A stretch of DNA of 21,898 bases from Apostichopus leukothele (taxonomy: Eukaryota; Echinodermata; Holothuroidea; Aspidochirotida; Stichopodidae), in NCBI GenBank assembly GCA_010014835.2, contig JAAAKB020095570.1:1-21898 (forward strand), in the 5' to 3' direction. The translations under genes were made by a program, and so were the position numbers. Within the stretch, counting starts at the first letter, position 1. Each line of letters opens with the position of its first letter. The notes beneath the pieces were generated by a model. That model did no database searches. It had not been told where the DNA came from and saw nothing but the letters and a program-made list of their open reading frames with translations. Below are positions 7,301 through 18,112 of this stretch, piece by piece.

Positions 7301-10300
7301 TGAAAGTCCAAACGAATACCAAATAAACAAACTACAATTTCCTGCATAACTAGGAATGTTACTAGACCGATAAAGGTGATAAGCCGTAAAAGAATTATGA
7401 AGGGAATTGTGCTCATATTCAGCACAGTGTATATGCTGCTGAAATATTACCATGTTAATTCGGGAAAACTAATAAAACGTTTGAGTGAGAGAAATCGCAC
7501 AATCGCCATTCTTAACGTCCTTCTTTTCTTCCTCCGCCTTGTTTTTGTTTTGGTCATCGAATAAATGATCGTTTAGATTCCAAAGTACAGCAGTTTAAAC
7601 GTATTTTGTTCTTATTATTACCGAACAATTGTACCAGTGAACTACAACCAATCTTCCCACCCATACAATCTAGTTCTCTTTGTGCATACTGAATAACCGT
7701 AATACGCTAAATCTTATAATTATGTTGATTTAGTTGATTGTAGGTCAGTTAATTTAACTTTTGGAAATTGAAAATAAATGGGAAACAGATGGAATCAAAT
7801 TAAATACCATCTCCTTTTTGTATTCAAGTATTGTGCTTGGATGAAAGGCTAGAAAAGTGTCTTGACATTTTATAAAGATTGGATTGACACTCAATTTGAG
7901 TAATTATAATTGCTTCTAGGGAGTGGATTAGGGAGTATTGTTGATATGACCCTAAATTTTCAATGTAAACAGCACCAATGTTGACTTACCGTACCTCAAA
8001 TTTTAATTCGATTTTTGCAATTCCACGGAACGAGTTTGATTCACTTTACGTATATCTGTTTCCAACTTCTCTTTATTTTATTTTATTTTATTTTATTTCT
8101 ATTCATTTTTTTGCATTGTAGACTTTTATAATGGATTTTAATTGGCTAAGCAACAAAAAATATTCTTATTCCCTTTCCAAAATAACTGAATGTTCTGTCT
8201 CACACTCTAAGCAGAGGTCGCCATTACTTCCTCCAAATTTCAGTGTTAAGAAATCGCTTAAAGGTGCGAAAACTTCCTTCCTTAGGGGTAGGAATCCGTA
8301 AATGTAAGAAAAAGTGTGGGGAATTCAGAAAAGTGAGTATAAATGGACAAATGATGTGGGACATTTTGATCACAGAAAATTTAGTCTTGTTCAAGCAGAC
8401 AGCTGCCTGGTTAAAGTGACCTTCAGTAGATGTGCTCTCCTACATATGTGATGATGTGTCATCCCTTTTCTCAATTATCATTTTTACGATTCACCAGTTC
8501 TCTCAGGTAGTCACATGACTTACTGCCATTTGCTAACAAGGCTAACAATTGTATTAATGGACGTGTCCTTGCCTGTTAGTTCCATTGTTAACATGTTACA
8601 ACCTGTCTTCATGGACACTTGTTAGGATTGTTTACTGCATGTATAAGCGACTAAGACCATTGGCAAAGTCGACGAGAATCAATACGATAGGGAAGGTTAT
8701 CAAAGAACAATGAGCGAAACGAAGAAACTCATTGTGTGTGAAACAACAATGATGTCTTATACAGTCTTGTCATTGTAACTGACCGTATAGTATAATGATA
8801 CGTGGCAGCAATTCACAAAATGAGTGTGTTTGGTTTGTAAGAGAAACGAAAGTCAAACATCAAAACAGATTTCTTGGAAGATGAATTTAATAACCATGAT
8901 AAACCGCACTATCCGAAGTGATCTTTTCGTTCCTATATAATGACCGAAATGTTTGATATAAAATGTGAAACAACAAAAATTTCTTGGACTGAGGTAGCTG
9001 TTTCCAAAAGAAGTGACTTACTTGTATAGAACATTATAAAGATGTAGGAAATGTAAAAACAGAAAGGGGTCTCTTAGCATTGGACAGCAGCGATACCTTT
9101 ATCAAGACGAATCGGCCGTTAATAACTCCCTTAAAATGACCGTGATATAAGAACCAATTATCATTAGTGGAGGGAGGAAGACTTATTATTATACACGGGA
9201 ATAACGTAAACATGCGTAGGAAACATATGAATGATACCATATAGCTAAAGAGAACAATGTGTAATGCTAAACTGATTGAATTTCGAAGAAAGTACAATAA
9301 TCGTGTAATGTGTCAACAGTCGGTTTACTGAAACTCAGCAAGGGTTGGTTCCTATAGAGATTAGAGAAAAGAAACAACAACAACACAAACACACACACAC
9401 AAAACACGCACAGACACGAAAAAACCCAACAATGGATGACGCATGTAGGTAGGACTGCAGAAGAGTAAATGCAATAGGCCTATGTTGACATGAAAATGGC
9501 AGGAAATAACAACACATTTTATGTCTGGTTACTGATGTTGTTCATTGCACCCTGCAGTCAACCTTATCATGTATCCCTGTGACAAGATATGCCACAACCT
9601 GATTGGATTCTTAGATAATTCGACAGTTGATTTCAGGCATATAGACCGTAGATTAGACGTAATACTGTTATTATAATGGGCGTATTCTTCGCTACTTCCC
9701 TTCTATACTGTTCATGATAGATTTTGCATTTACCCTTGTTTCATTTTACGTTCATTCATTGCTTAATTAACAGACACCAAAACGTGTGATGGAGAAGAAA
9801 AGACGAGCACGAATTAATGACAGCCTCACCGAACTAAAGAATCTTGTACTACAAGCTCTTAACAGAACCGTAAGTTCAGTTAGCAGTGAGACGATGTCGT
9901 GGGATATAGGCTACACCAAAAAACTAAACTTTCAAATGATCAATTAATGATAACAAAAGAAAAGCCCTTTCATATGTTAGTTTGGTAAGGAGAAAATATG
10001 CTTCATTGCTATTCACCCTGTTTATACGAGATTTATGTCACATATGTAATATTAGTATCTAAATATAAAACCCTTTCATAATATCCCATAATACATTGTC
10101 AAGGATCTATGCCTATGGCAGGAATAGGTAAAGAAGACTTAAATGGTTTTCTGCTTCCAATTGATGAGAAATCAAAGTACAGAACAGGAGGAGGGCGTGC
10201 ATTTGGGAAGATATTTGACATTCATAATATAACACACTGTTGAATCATCGTTATAATCTATAGCCATGTATCTGCCATCATCGTTATTGCTAGCTGATGA

Positions 10301-12955
10301 AGCCTGCCATTTGGTATAGGTCGTAGCAAGACTGGACACTATTCCACCTCTGTGCAATAGCAATGAAGGGTAGCATGATACAGGTCAAGTGTCGAAATCC
10401 CGTTCGACATGCACCACAAGCAATTATAGACTTAGGTAGGGTAGATTGAGCTCAGTGTATATTAACCCCACTAGTCGTATACACTATCACAGAAGTAATA
10501 TTAAAATATCGTTAATGTCAAGGAGCATGGGAAAATGACAGCAATGATATCTGGTCTGCTGTGTTTCCATACATGCTTCCCAGGGGTCACCCCTGTGATT
10601 CACGCATCGAATGTCACTGCCATTAGCATGATCACTGAACGTTAAAATGGGTGCTTGGCAAGAAAAGACGAGAATACGTGAGTGAATGTCGCCCCCGCGA
10701 TAATCTGTTCAACCTGAATCTGTTACGTGTGTAATGATAGATAGCTCTTGAACTGCCATAAAGTTAAGTTTTGTTGTTGTTGTACATAACAGTCCTCTTT
10801 ATGAACCTCCTATTCAATATATTTATGATGGTTGAGAATGAGCCAATTGATAGGACGTGAATAAATTGAATCCTCACTATCATGTGTGATATACGTAGCC
10901 TATACCATGCATATCACTTGGCCCAGATCATTCTTAATCATGTTTTAATAAAATATCTGAAGAAAACAAATTTCATTTACATGGTCTTCCTTCCTCAGAG
11001 TCCCCGACATTCAAAGCTGGAGAAAGCTGATATTCTCGAAATGACAGTTAAATACTTGAGGAGTGTTCATGGGCGTCACGTCGCAGGTAAATCTTATTCA
11101 CCGTCGTGAATTGAACGATGTGACAAAATAGAAATTTGGTACTTTGTATGGTGACAATGGGTTCATTTCGAAGCATTGATTGGAGGAAATACGGTAAATT
11201 TCCTCCGCAAAAACTGCCACAGTTTTCCATTTGGAATCATACCCTTAAAAATATTCATACGAAACGTTTAGCGCAAGGTTTTAGATTCCATCTTTGACAC
11301 ATAAATGAAATATTGTTGAACATGTTATTTCAAAACGCCATACCTAACATTAAGATTGATACGAATTTTAAGGAATGACATGAATTTCCAGGATATATGT
11401 TTATACACTGTAAAACAGTTGGTAATGTTTGTGTTACATGTACATATGTTACAGTATTAACCAAATAATCTTGGGTTGATTTTTTACCACTGATAGGTAA
11501 CTTTAACTCATTAAACACTGTGCGTGACTCCCGATATAGGCATGTTTGGAAGGGTTTTCATAACATGCAGGAATGTGCACAAAGTCACACATCACTTCAA
11601 GAGAGAGGTAATTGTCGTGGGAAAAAAGTCTCAACGAACGGCCACAAATCTATTAGCAATTAGCTAATTATCAGTGGAGTACTTATATTGCCCAGTTATG
11701 TTGAAACAGTAGCAGTAGTTACAAGATAAAGTTTGTAAAGATATCAGTACAGATAAAAAAATATCTCTTTCGTTTGCTTTTTACAGGTAAGAGTGCCGCG
11801 ACCCCTAACCCTGTTGTATCGAGTCAATACCGATCTGGTTTTAGGGAGTGTATGCTCGAAGTTTCAAAGTTCCTTGATAACACCGACGCAAGTTCTAGTA
11901 TACGGTTACAGCTTCTTGATCATCTTTCGCAAACTTGTGGCACCCCTCATGGTGCATCGTCTACTGTAGGATCAGCTGCCTTCCGTCCTGGAAGTAGTTA
12001 CAAGTCTACGACGGATGGCAATTTGGCCCATGCCTTGCCAATATATCGGCTACCAACATCCCTTTCTCAGGTTTCGTCACATTCCGCCCCGCAGCCAGCA
12101 CATTTGGCATCGGATTCAGTGCAATCTTTACAAGCTATGCAAATTAATACCCAACCGACACTCCCGGCTGTGAATATTCAACTCCCAGCACTTTCAAAGT
12201 TACCGGTAGGGACGCTGTCTCTACCAGTACCTTCTTTACCTGTACGAACACCGTCCACGCCGTTTTCCTCGCCTTCAGTGCCTCCGATCTCATCTAGATT
12301 ATCACCTAACAAAGCAAAGGAAACGGATCAATTGGCTTCCCAATCTACGGAACTAAAGGCACCACATGAGAACTCTGAGAGCATTGCTCAGAGCAGCAAA
12401 TATACAGCGAACACCACCCCTAAAGAAGGTGTCAATCATTCAGGAGGATCAGTAGTCATATCCAGTATTCCAGGCGGAGATGTCACAGTTGTATTACCAC
12501 ATTCTGCATTGCCTGGAGGAAAGGTACCAACCCATTTAATACCTATTTACCAACCTTCCTTAAATATGCCCCAAACTACAAATGTCGTTACTTCACGTCC
12601 CGAAGAATCCAGTCCTCCTGCCTCTCAGTTTGTATCAACGTCAATCCCTGTGTCTGTTCCCATCTCTTCTGCCAGCCCTCGTGCTGGGACGGTTGCCCCT
12701 GTTGCCTGGTACACTCGACCTGCTTATCTGACTACAAATATTGATCAAGGGCATGCTGTTGTGGCCCAACAGGGCACTCCTGTCACTATCACACTCCCTA
12801 TCCAGGCACGCATCGTACAAAACATAATACCAATCCAGGCGGCGTCGTTGTCCCCAATCGCCACTGGTACGTCTGTTCACCATATTCCAATTCGTATGGC
12901 AAATCCAAACGGAGAACCCCTGAGTGAACATGATTTTATGTGGAGACCGTGGTAG
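4340..12955 (+). CDS. hes: HES-family bHLH-Orange transcriptional repressor (4 coding exons)
   Basis: Join of 4340-4366, 9774-9869, 10999-11086 and 11787-12955, giving 459 residues and a TAG stop. The basic region holds MEKKRRARIN (15-24), with the Glu that reads E-box DNA. Helix 1, loop and helix 2 follow, with SKLEKADILEMTVKYL at 46-61. The Orange domain is about 84-121 (YRSGFRECMLEV). A long Ser/Pro/Thr-rich region ends in WRPW (456-459), which in this family recruits Groucho/TLE; the protein is expected to act in the nucleus as a dimeric repressor downstream of Notch. The ATG at 4340 is preferred because it has A at -3 and gives a typical HES MP start; an in-frame ATG at 4319 would add 7 residues (MRERIFR) but has C at -3. 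Oddity: Arg13 replaces the family proline of the basic region and Pro11 lies two residues earlier. A HEY identity is unlikely (no Gly at that position, WRPW rather than YRPW). The orthology group within HES is not assignable here. Confidence 0.95.
8072..8098 (+). repeat. TTTTA pentanucleotide microsatellite
   Basis: About five perfect TTTTA units inside hes intron 1. Confidence 0.9.
9374..9418 (+). repeat. CAA/CA-rich low-complexity run
   Basis: CAA units followed by ACACACACACAC and degenerate CA-rich sequence, inside intron 1. Confidence 0.85.
9774..9869 (+). CDS. hes: hes coding exon 2 (basic region, helix 1, start of loop)
   Basis: Exactly 32 codons between a TTAATTAACAG acceptor and a GTAAGT donor, phase 0 at both ends. 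It encodes TPKRVMEKKRRARIN and then DSLTELKNLVLQALNRT. The corresponding exon of vertebrate Hes1, as I recall it, is also 32 codons (SSKPIMEKRRRARIN and onward), so alignment is gap-free. In that alignment the HES proline falls on Arg13 (CGT, 9783-9785), while Pro11 (CCA, 9777-9779) is new. The other DNA-contact residues (Glu16, Arg19, Arg20, Arg22) look intact. Confidence 0.96.
9870..10998 (+). other. hes: hes intron 2 (1,129 bp)
   Basis: GTAAGT donor and a pyrimidine-rich TTCCTTCCTCAG acceptor, phase 0. There is a TTGTTGTTGTTG-like run near 10771. No coding or RNA gene is visible. Confidence 0.9.
10999..11086 (+). CDS. hes: hes coding exon 3 (loop and helix 2)
   Basis: An 88-nt exon between acceptor CTTCCTTCCTCAG and donor GTAAAT (11087-11092). 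It starts in phase 0 and ends in phase 1, sharing a Gly codon with exon 4. It encodes SPRHSKLEKADILEMTVKYL followed by RSVHGRHVA. SKLEKADILEMTVK is the near-invariant loop and helix 2 signature of HES proteins. The size (29 codons plus one base) agrees with the Hes1 layout as I remember it. Confidence 0.96.
11087..11786 (+). other. hes: hes intron 3 (700 bp)
   Basis: GTAAAT donor and TTTTTACAG acceptor, phase 1. It holds one consensus CSL site (11616-11623). No other gene is seen. Confidence 0.9.
11616..11623 (+). promoter_or_regulatory. Candidate single CSL/Su(H) site in intron 3
   Basis: CGTGGGAA, the high-affinity form of the YGTGRGAA consensus, followed by AAAA. It lies inside the hes gene about 7.9 kb downstream of the paired promoter sites. 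An isolated 8-mer can occur by chance in 22 kb, so this is only a candidate. Confidence 0.35.
11787..12955 (+). CDS. hes: hes coding exon 4 (Orange domain, S/P/T-rich region, WRPW)
   Basis: The open frame follows acceptor TTTGCTTTTTACAG and runs 389 residues, counting the split Gly71, to TAG at 12953-12955. It begins GKSAATPNPVVSSQYRSGF, leading into the Orange helices (about 84-121, ending LLDHLSQTC). The remainder is low-complexity Ser, Pro and Thr with hydrophobic IPI/LPI clusters and two similar PIQA motifs near the end. The last four codons are TGG AGA CCG TGG (WRPW) immediately before the stop. Vertebrate Hes1 is about 280 aa, so this C-terminal region is unusually long. A 156-codon antisense frame over its 3' end is a shadow. 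Confidence 0.97.
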
Positions 12956-13120
12956 GTCTAAGGATAATCCTTGGGTTGTTAAAGGTGGAGCAAACCCTAT
13001 GATAATCTTCTTCTTGTGTGATAGATATATTTGTATATGCAGCTCCCTAAAACAAGATAGGAAATGCTTGCTTTGTTTGACAGGTATCCCGACTATCTCC
13101 CTAATTTCCATACAGACTAA

Positions 13121-13126
13121 AATAAA
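13121..13126 (+). terminator. Candidate proximal polyadenylation signal
   Basis: Canonical AATAAA 166 nt after the hes stop codon, followed by T-rich TTATTGATTATGG. Confidence 0.45.
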
Positions 13127-13742
13127 TTATTGATTATGGACGTAGGACGTTTTGTCGAAAAACTTTAATTCATCGTTTCCACAAAAGGGAACATCATAGG
13201 GGTTTTCAAAATATGCTACCTAAACATTCACTAAGGCGTCGAAACAACTTGTTCATACTAGTACGGTTAGATTACTGCTCCACCTAACGGCATGGCAATA
13301 CACTGGATTATTACATTTCTACTTAACACAAACAATCGACTCAGTTTCAATGGGAGAATGTTTTTATCTTTTGGACGATATTATATATAGTACAAGATCA
13401 TTTGGCCCCGATAGATGTTGGTAGGTAAATAATCAACGTTGGGACTGACTGACCAGCTTAACACAGTTCGACCCAATTTCTGTCATTTGATTTTTATATG
13501 AAACGTGTTGTCCAGACCCAATACTTAACCAGTTTTGCAAACGGGTACTTACCAAGTATAGAATAATCTTATTTCACTTTAACCTTTTGATGTTTTTGAT
13601 TCCGAAAGCTGCTATGTACTTTTGCTATTTGAAATTTTTGCTATCCTAGCCAAGCTGTTTGTAGTGAGCGTTTATAACTTGCCTTGATCTTGTACCGCTT
13701 TCATTTGCATATTTCAAAGCACATGATGTAAATGTTTAATAC

Positions 13743-13748
13743 AATAAA
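13743..13748 (+). terminator. Candidate distal polyadenylation signal
   Basis: Canonical AATAAA 788 nt after the hes stop, within AATACAATAAACAACC. Confidence 0.45.
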
Positions 13749-13770
13749 CAACCACGCGTTCCAATTCTCG

Positions 13771-16700
13771 ACGGGTATTTAGTTTCCGCGACGAATAGCA
13801 ATAGAGCAACATTCCAAACTAAGAGGAACTCTTTCTTTTCCAGAAAAGTCAATCGTTCGTTGCATTAAGCTTTTAATTAGAGGAGAAGATGTGATTATAC
13901 CCACTTCAGTTTCACGCTGATTCGTAAGCTTGCCTTTCTCTTGTAGGAAACTACGGTCATCAAACTTCGTTCCTATGTCTAGTTTGTTGAAATATCGTGC
14001 AAATTTAGACGCATATTGAAATCATGAATTCTTTCTTTGTATCATATGCTTAAGGTATAAGTGGCATTATGCGTTAAAAGACATAGACGAAATAATCTTT
14101 GGCACTCTCAGCAACGCCTTTCTCTGCGGGAACAAGTAGTGTGGTCGGCAGAAAAGAAAACATTGTGATCTAAATCAAATAAATTGCATTTCTCTTGTAC
14201 ACAGAAATAGTTAACCGACATGACATTTACCAAGGTTGTACTAAATGTAAGTATTCTAACAAGGGACAGTTAATTTCATCAACGGTAGCAACATGTCTCG
14301 AACCGATTAAACGATATAATTTATGCGCAACACTTTACTTACTTGATGGATATCAACACTCAAGCACTTTTTTACAATGAGAGTTAAATTCAGTTACGTG
14401 TAATTCTAAGGAAGGATAGGCTGCTGGTAATACATGGCTAACTTGTGGAAGTAAGGATACAGTGTATCAAAGAACTACGTTTGTTGATTACATGAGAAGC
14501 TGCAGACGGCGATGTAAAAATGTATTTGAGTATGGTAACGAATAGGCAAAATGATAACTCACACAATTGGATATGCATGTAAACGTAGACCAGACAAGAC
14601 ATGTCCTATTTAATTTAAGAGAAAATCTGTATTTTGGTTAATGCAATCAATATGTTTGGTGACATCATGGTAATTTGCAAAACCTATATAGAGTCTGATG
14701 TGGTAACGGTAAGAGGTGTAACCTTGAGTACAATATTTTCATAGTGACATTGTGGGTAAATTATGCATAAAATGCGCTTTATAGATCTCTATTACTTTTT
14801 GAGTAAAATTATAACAAAGAAATTTATTCATAAGAAAAACAAATACTATTTTTTTAATCAGAGGGACCTTTGTCTGATTTATAACATATGAGTAATAATG
14901 ATTAACGTGAATAATAATGACAAATACCAGTTATGAAAACATATTATATTTTTAAGAAATAATAAAAAGAAGTGACCTAATGCTAGTTTATTTGAATAAG
15001 GAAAACAATGGTGTGAATACAGTGCTAGCTCTAATTCAAACGTACAACCTTTAATATGAACGTTCCACATTGAAGTCTACCTTTACAGATGAGTGAGAGC
15101 TCTTTTCACTATAGTTACCATGGTCTATTATCTGGTATCAGAAAATTCTGTGACCTTTAAAGGTTCATCTCAATAACTACTCCATTATTTACAAAGTTTT
15201 ACGACATACAAAATGCACAAACTGGGCAATTGGTTCTGAAATTTGTAAACAAAAAGTAAAGGTTAATTTATGTAATGAATTAATATGTAAGACAGATGGA
15301 AACTATTCAGGATACATCTTATTTATTTTTATTTTTCCTTTTTGGTTTTAAATTATGCACTCTAAAACAGTAGAGCTACTACTAAGATCAAATTAAACTA
15401 CCCGATTTTGAAAGAAATGTGCATACCTTCCGATTTTACAAGCTATTTATCAAAAATTGTAACCAATTTATCGCACTTTACGAAAGTACTTTGTTGAATA
15501 TGTTATAAGTCGACTTTAAAGTTACAAATGCAATACGTAAACACGTTTCTTATCAGTTACAAATATAGTCTTCAACACCACATTGTTTTGAAGTGTAATG
15601 TAAATTGAAGAAGCATTGTGGTCAAGTAGCAATATGCACATCTTAACTTTGCTTGTGTAATCGACACACGACTGCACAACATGATTTGATGCAGTATTAA
15701 CAAGAGGATAGAGAAAACAATTTGCTTACAGTGCAGTTATTACAAAATTGGTATGTTTGGTGACTAGTACGTATAGGCAATGTGTTCAAGGTGGGAAATG
15801 TAAATAAGTTTTGTGATCGTTCTATGCAGAAGCGTGCTATCAGCTTGTTTTTAACTAGATTAATATATGATGCAATTTAAGATGCGTGTGGTTTTCCTAT
15901 TAAAATATAAACTTATATATATATATATACATATGTGTGTGTACAGTAAAATATTTCTCAACGTTTAAAAATAAAGGTTTTCTTTTTGACATTACTTTTG
16001 TCTAAAATGAAGCCAAACAATGAAGACTGTGTGTGGTTTCCAAGAAGCGTGAGCCCAATACTATAATTACTAGACATAGCAAATATGAAATAATCTAAGT
16101 GATACTTTAGTTGAATGATAACGACTTAAGTTAACTAATACGTTTACAAGTATAGAATCCGTTAGAAAATGGGCGCATACGATTTGGTAGAGAGAAAGTA
16201 ATAAAATAGTACACTGGCATTTTCATAGCTGCTCTTAAAATTTTGAGGACTGAATTCATGTCATAAGATATGCTTCCATCTAAAAAGACATTATTTCAAA
16301 TTATTCAAGGCAAATATTATACCTAGATTATAGCCTGGATCTTGTTGTCGTATACGTGTGATGAAATGCAAAAGTATATTAATAATCCCACTGTGTTACG
16401 CCATTAAAATTCCTCTTCGCAATAAGATGACTTACAGTATGGTTTTTGCTTCACACTTTGGCATAAGGAGCTGCGACTTGGAAATACCAGTAAAATATTG
16501 TAATTTTATATCCAAGCATTAACTTTATCGTATGTCCAGAAATACAACACATTCTCCTATCGATCTAAGTCGAAGAGTAACCATGATTTATTGTCCATGT
16601 CGCTATCGGTCGTATGCAGTACAACGTTGAACAGTAGCAACACCACGTATATGACTTTTTGTAAAGAGAAGATATTGTTTGTGGCTGAGAAAATGTCTCC

Positions 16701-16939
16701 AAACAGACAGCCCACCGTCTTTCATGATACTTATCATCTTGTTGTGGAAATAAAATGCTGGCAACATGAAAACGAAGTCAGTTGTTCGTTTTTCCACGTT
16801 TATTGTTTGGTCTCTAAAATACTTTACATATTAACGGGTCGTGTTTTAGTGACTCTTTCAGGTTTCTGTATCAACTTTAACCTGCTGGCTAAGCTTTGTC
16901 TTAAGTCTTCCATTGCATCACAACAGGGAACCGCTTCTT
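13771..16939. other. Gene-free stretch downstream of hes
   Basis: AT-rich, with only short frames of random composition. A TA run with TG extension lies at 15914-15943. A 128-codon frame beginning at 16591 ends inside the tRNA-like sequence and has no recognisable domain. No RNA gene is recognised before 16940. Confidence 0.6.
15914..15943 (+). repeat. TA/TG dinucleotide microsatellite
   Basis: Alternating TA units followed by ATATGTGTGTGT. Confidence 0.9.
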
Positions 16940-17009
16940 TTATACCCTTCTCAGTTGGTAAATCTCAGCATTTGTAATCCTGTCACTGGTTCGAACCCCG
17001 TTCAATAGC
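16940..17009 (+). pseudogene. tRNA-Thr(TGT)-like pseudogene or tRNA-derived SINE head
   Basis: The B box GGTTCGAACCC (16988-16998) matches consensus; the A-box region at 16947-16958 keeps CTCAGTTGG. The anticodon arm CAGCA-TTTGTAA-TCCTG (16967-16983) has one mismatch and reads anticodon TGT. The T stem ACTGG/CCCGT also has one mismatch. The D stem and acceptor stem no longer pair, so a working tRNA is unlikely. The body after 17009 has no recognised SINE domain. Confidence 0.55.
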
Positions 17010-17598
17010 CAATCATTTCTTGTTGTTTCAAATTAATTAAGACTGACTCTTTACGTAAGCCCTTTTGATTCCGTGAACTTTGCAACTCTCCACATCACCA
17101 TTTCTCTGGCTCTGATGTGACTTTCAAGCCCGATATTCTCTCCACAATTCTTAATCACATGTCCAAATAGTGTCCTTCCGAGGTAGAAGCCCTTTTCACA
17201 TGTAGTTCATTCACAGGTTAAACTTGTGCAACATATTGGAAGCGTGTGGCTCTCAGTATCGTTGGGTTCTGCAGCACCTTTATTACACGAGTCTAAATGG
17301 ACGTTTTTGAGGCAAGGATTGTGATACAGGTAATGAAGGCAACTACACTAATTAGTATGATTAATTAATACTGAACGCAATTAATACTAAACAGTATTAG
17401 TACAGACCTCAAACTAGACTATCACGGAAATAATACACATCTAATACTGAAGGACAATTTATTAAGCCGGTGTAATTGTCACAAGCATAATATCATTTAG
17501 GAACAAGTCCGTGAAACTGTAAATGCAGTTCCCAAGGCAATGTACAGTTAGAAAAACAAAGTTACAGATTAAAAATACTGGTTACATTAGCTAACGAC

Positions 17599-17636
17599 AG
17601 GTAACAGTGAAGGTGACGGAGTAGGTAACAGTGAAG
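17599..17636 (+). repeat. 14-bp direct repeat, period 24
   Basis: AGGTAACAGTGAAG at 17599-17612 and 17623-17636. Confidence 0.85.
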
Positions 17637-17688
17637 AGGCGTCTTTGTTGAGATCTACAGTACAAAATAAAAGCTATTTTGCTAACCT

Positions 17689-17718
17689 GTATTGTGTTTA
17701 AACCGTATTGTGTTTAAA
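17689..17718 (+). repeat. 16-bp tandem duplication
   Basis: GTATTGTGTTTAAA at 17689-17702 and again at 17705-17718, separated by CC. Confidence 0.9.
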
Positions 17719-18013
17719 GTGATGTATCCATGTACCAGTTGTAAAACTTAATGTCTTTGAAGGTCATCAGTGCTTCCCATCCCCTTCCCTAAAATACCTA
17801 GGAATGAGCGAAAATTGTTACATGTTTAAACTAATATTACCTCCTTACAGCGCTGAAAGAGTTCATGAATGTTCATCTCAGAGACTGAGCAATATTTGAA
17901 CGGTTCGAAGCTTCTGGGAGGTGCGTTTTGGAACCCCTAACAATATAGCCTAACCATACCAGAAGTAATACTTTAGTACATTGGTTTGCTCTATGTGACA
18001 AAACAGTTGGATT

Positions 18014-18112
18014 TTAGCCAGTGGATCTGTCTCGGGTTTGGCGCCTGGACCTGTAAGTGGCCCCGGCAGCTTTGGTTATCGATCTCCTCCACTCCAGCTC
18101 ACGGCGTGTCAT
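18014..18112 (-). other. GC-rich patch, possible decayed element or exon fragment
   Basis: Markedly GC- and CpG-rich against an AT-rich background. The minus strand holds a short frame, stop at 18014-18016, ending in an Arg-rich peptide (ELEWRRSITKAAGATYRSRR and a few more residues). The composition suggests imported repeat DNA, such as the end of a transposon ORF, but no family is recognised. A plus-strand GTAAGT at 18053-18058 could equally mark a small exon end. Confidence 0.25.

Larger units (their letters stand above)
4367..9773 (+). other. hes: hes intron 1 (5,407 bp)
   Basis: GTAAGT donor and AATTAACAG acceptor, phase 0. AT-rich with no convincing exon inside. It contains two CACGTG E-boxes (6136-6141 and 7005-7010), a TTTTA microsatellite (8072-8098), a C-rich run at about 5350-5405, a segment with imperfect inverted and direct repeats around CTAACAA words at 8538-8625, and a CA/CAA-rich run at 9374-9418. 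None has a demonstrable function. Open frames of 60-87 codons here look random. Confidence 0.9.
12956..13770 (+). other. hes: hes 3' UTR with two candidate poly(A) signals
   Basis: AATAAA occurs at 13121-13126 and 13743-13748. The first would give a UTR of about 190 nt, the second about 800 nt, ending in a region with AU-rich stretches. TGTGATA at 13017-13023 resembles the K-box of Drosophila E(spl) UTRs, but a 6-mer is weak evidence. Which signal is used cannot be read from sequence. Confidence 0.5.

Noticed and set aside
9774-9818. Identity as DEC/BHLHE40 or HEY
   Set aside because: DEC lacks WRPW and HEY has Gly in the basic region with a YRPW-type end; helix 2, Orange and WRPW here are HES.
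11774-11786. ATG at 11774 as the start of a separate gene in exon 4
   Set aside because: It lies in the pyrimidine-rich acceptor of intron 3, and the Orange domain without its bHLH makes no sense as a separate gene.
13017-13023. K-box (TGTGATA) as a miRNA target
   Set aside because: A 6-7 mer is expected by chance in an 800-nt UTR, and the K-box miRNA family is best known in protostomes, whereas the phylum here is unknown.
12641-13111. 156-codon open frame on the minus strand
   Set aside because: It overlaps the 3' end of hes exon 4 antisense, has no domain and reflects the codon composition of the real exon.
15790-15798. GGTGGGAAA as a further CSL site
   Set aside because: The first base does not fit YGTGRGAA, and it lies far from hes with no partner site.
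16591-16977. 128-codon plus-strand frame
   Set aside because: It runs into the tRNA-like sequence, has no domain and lacks supporting context.
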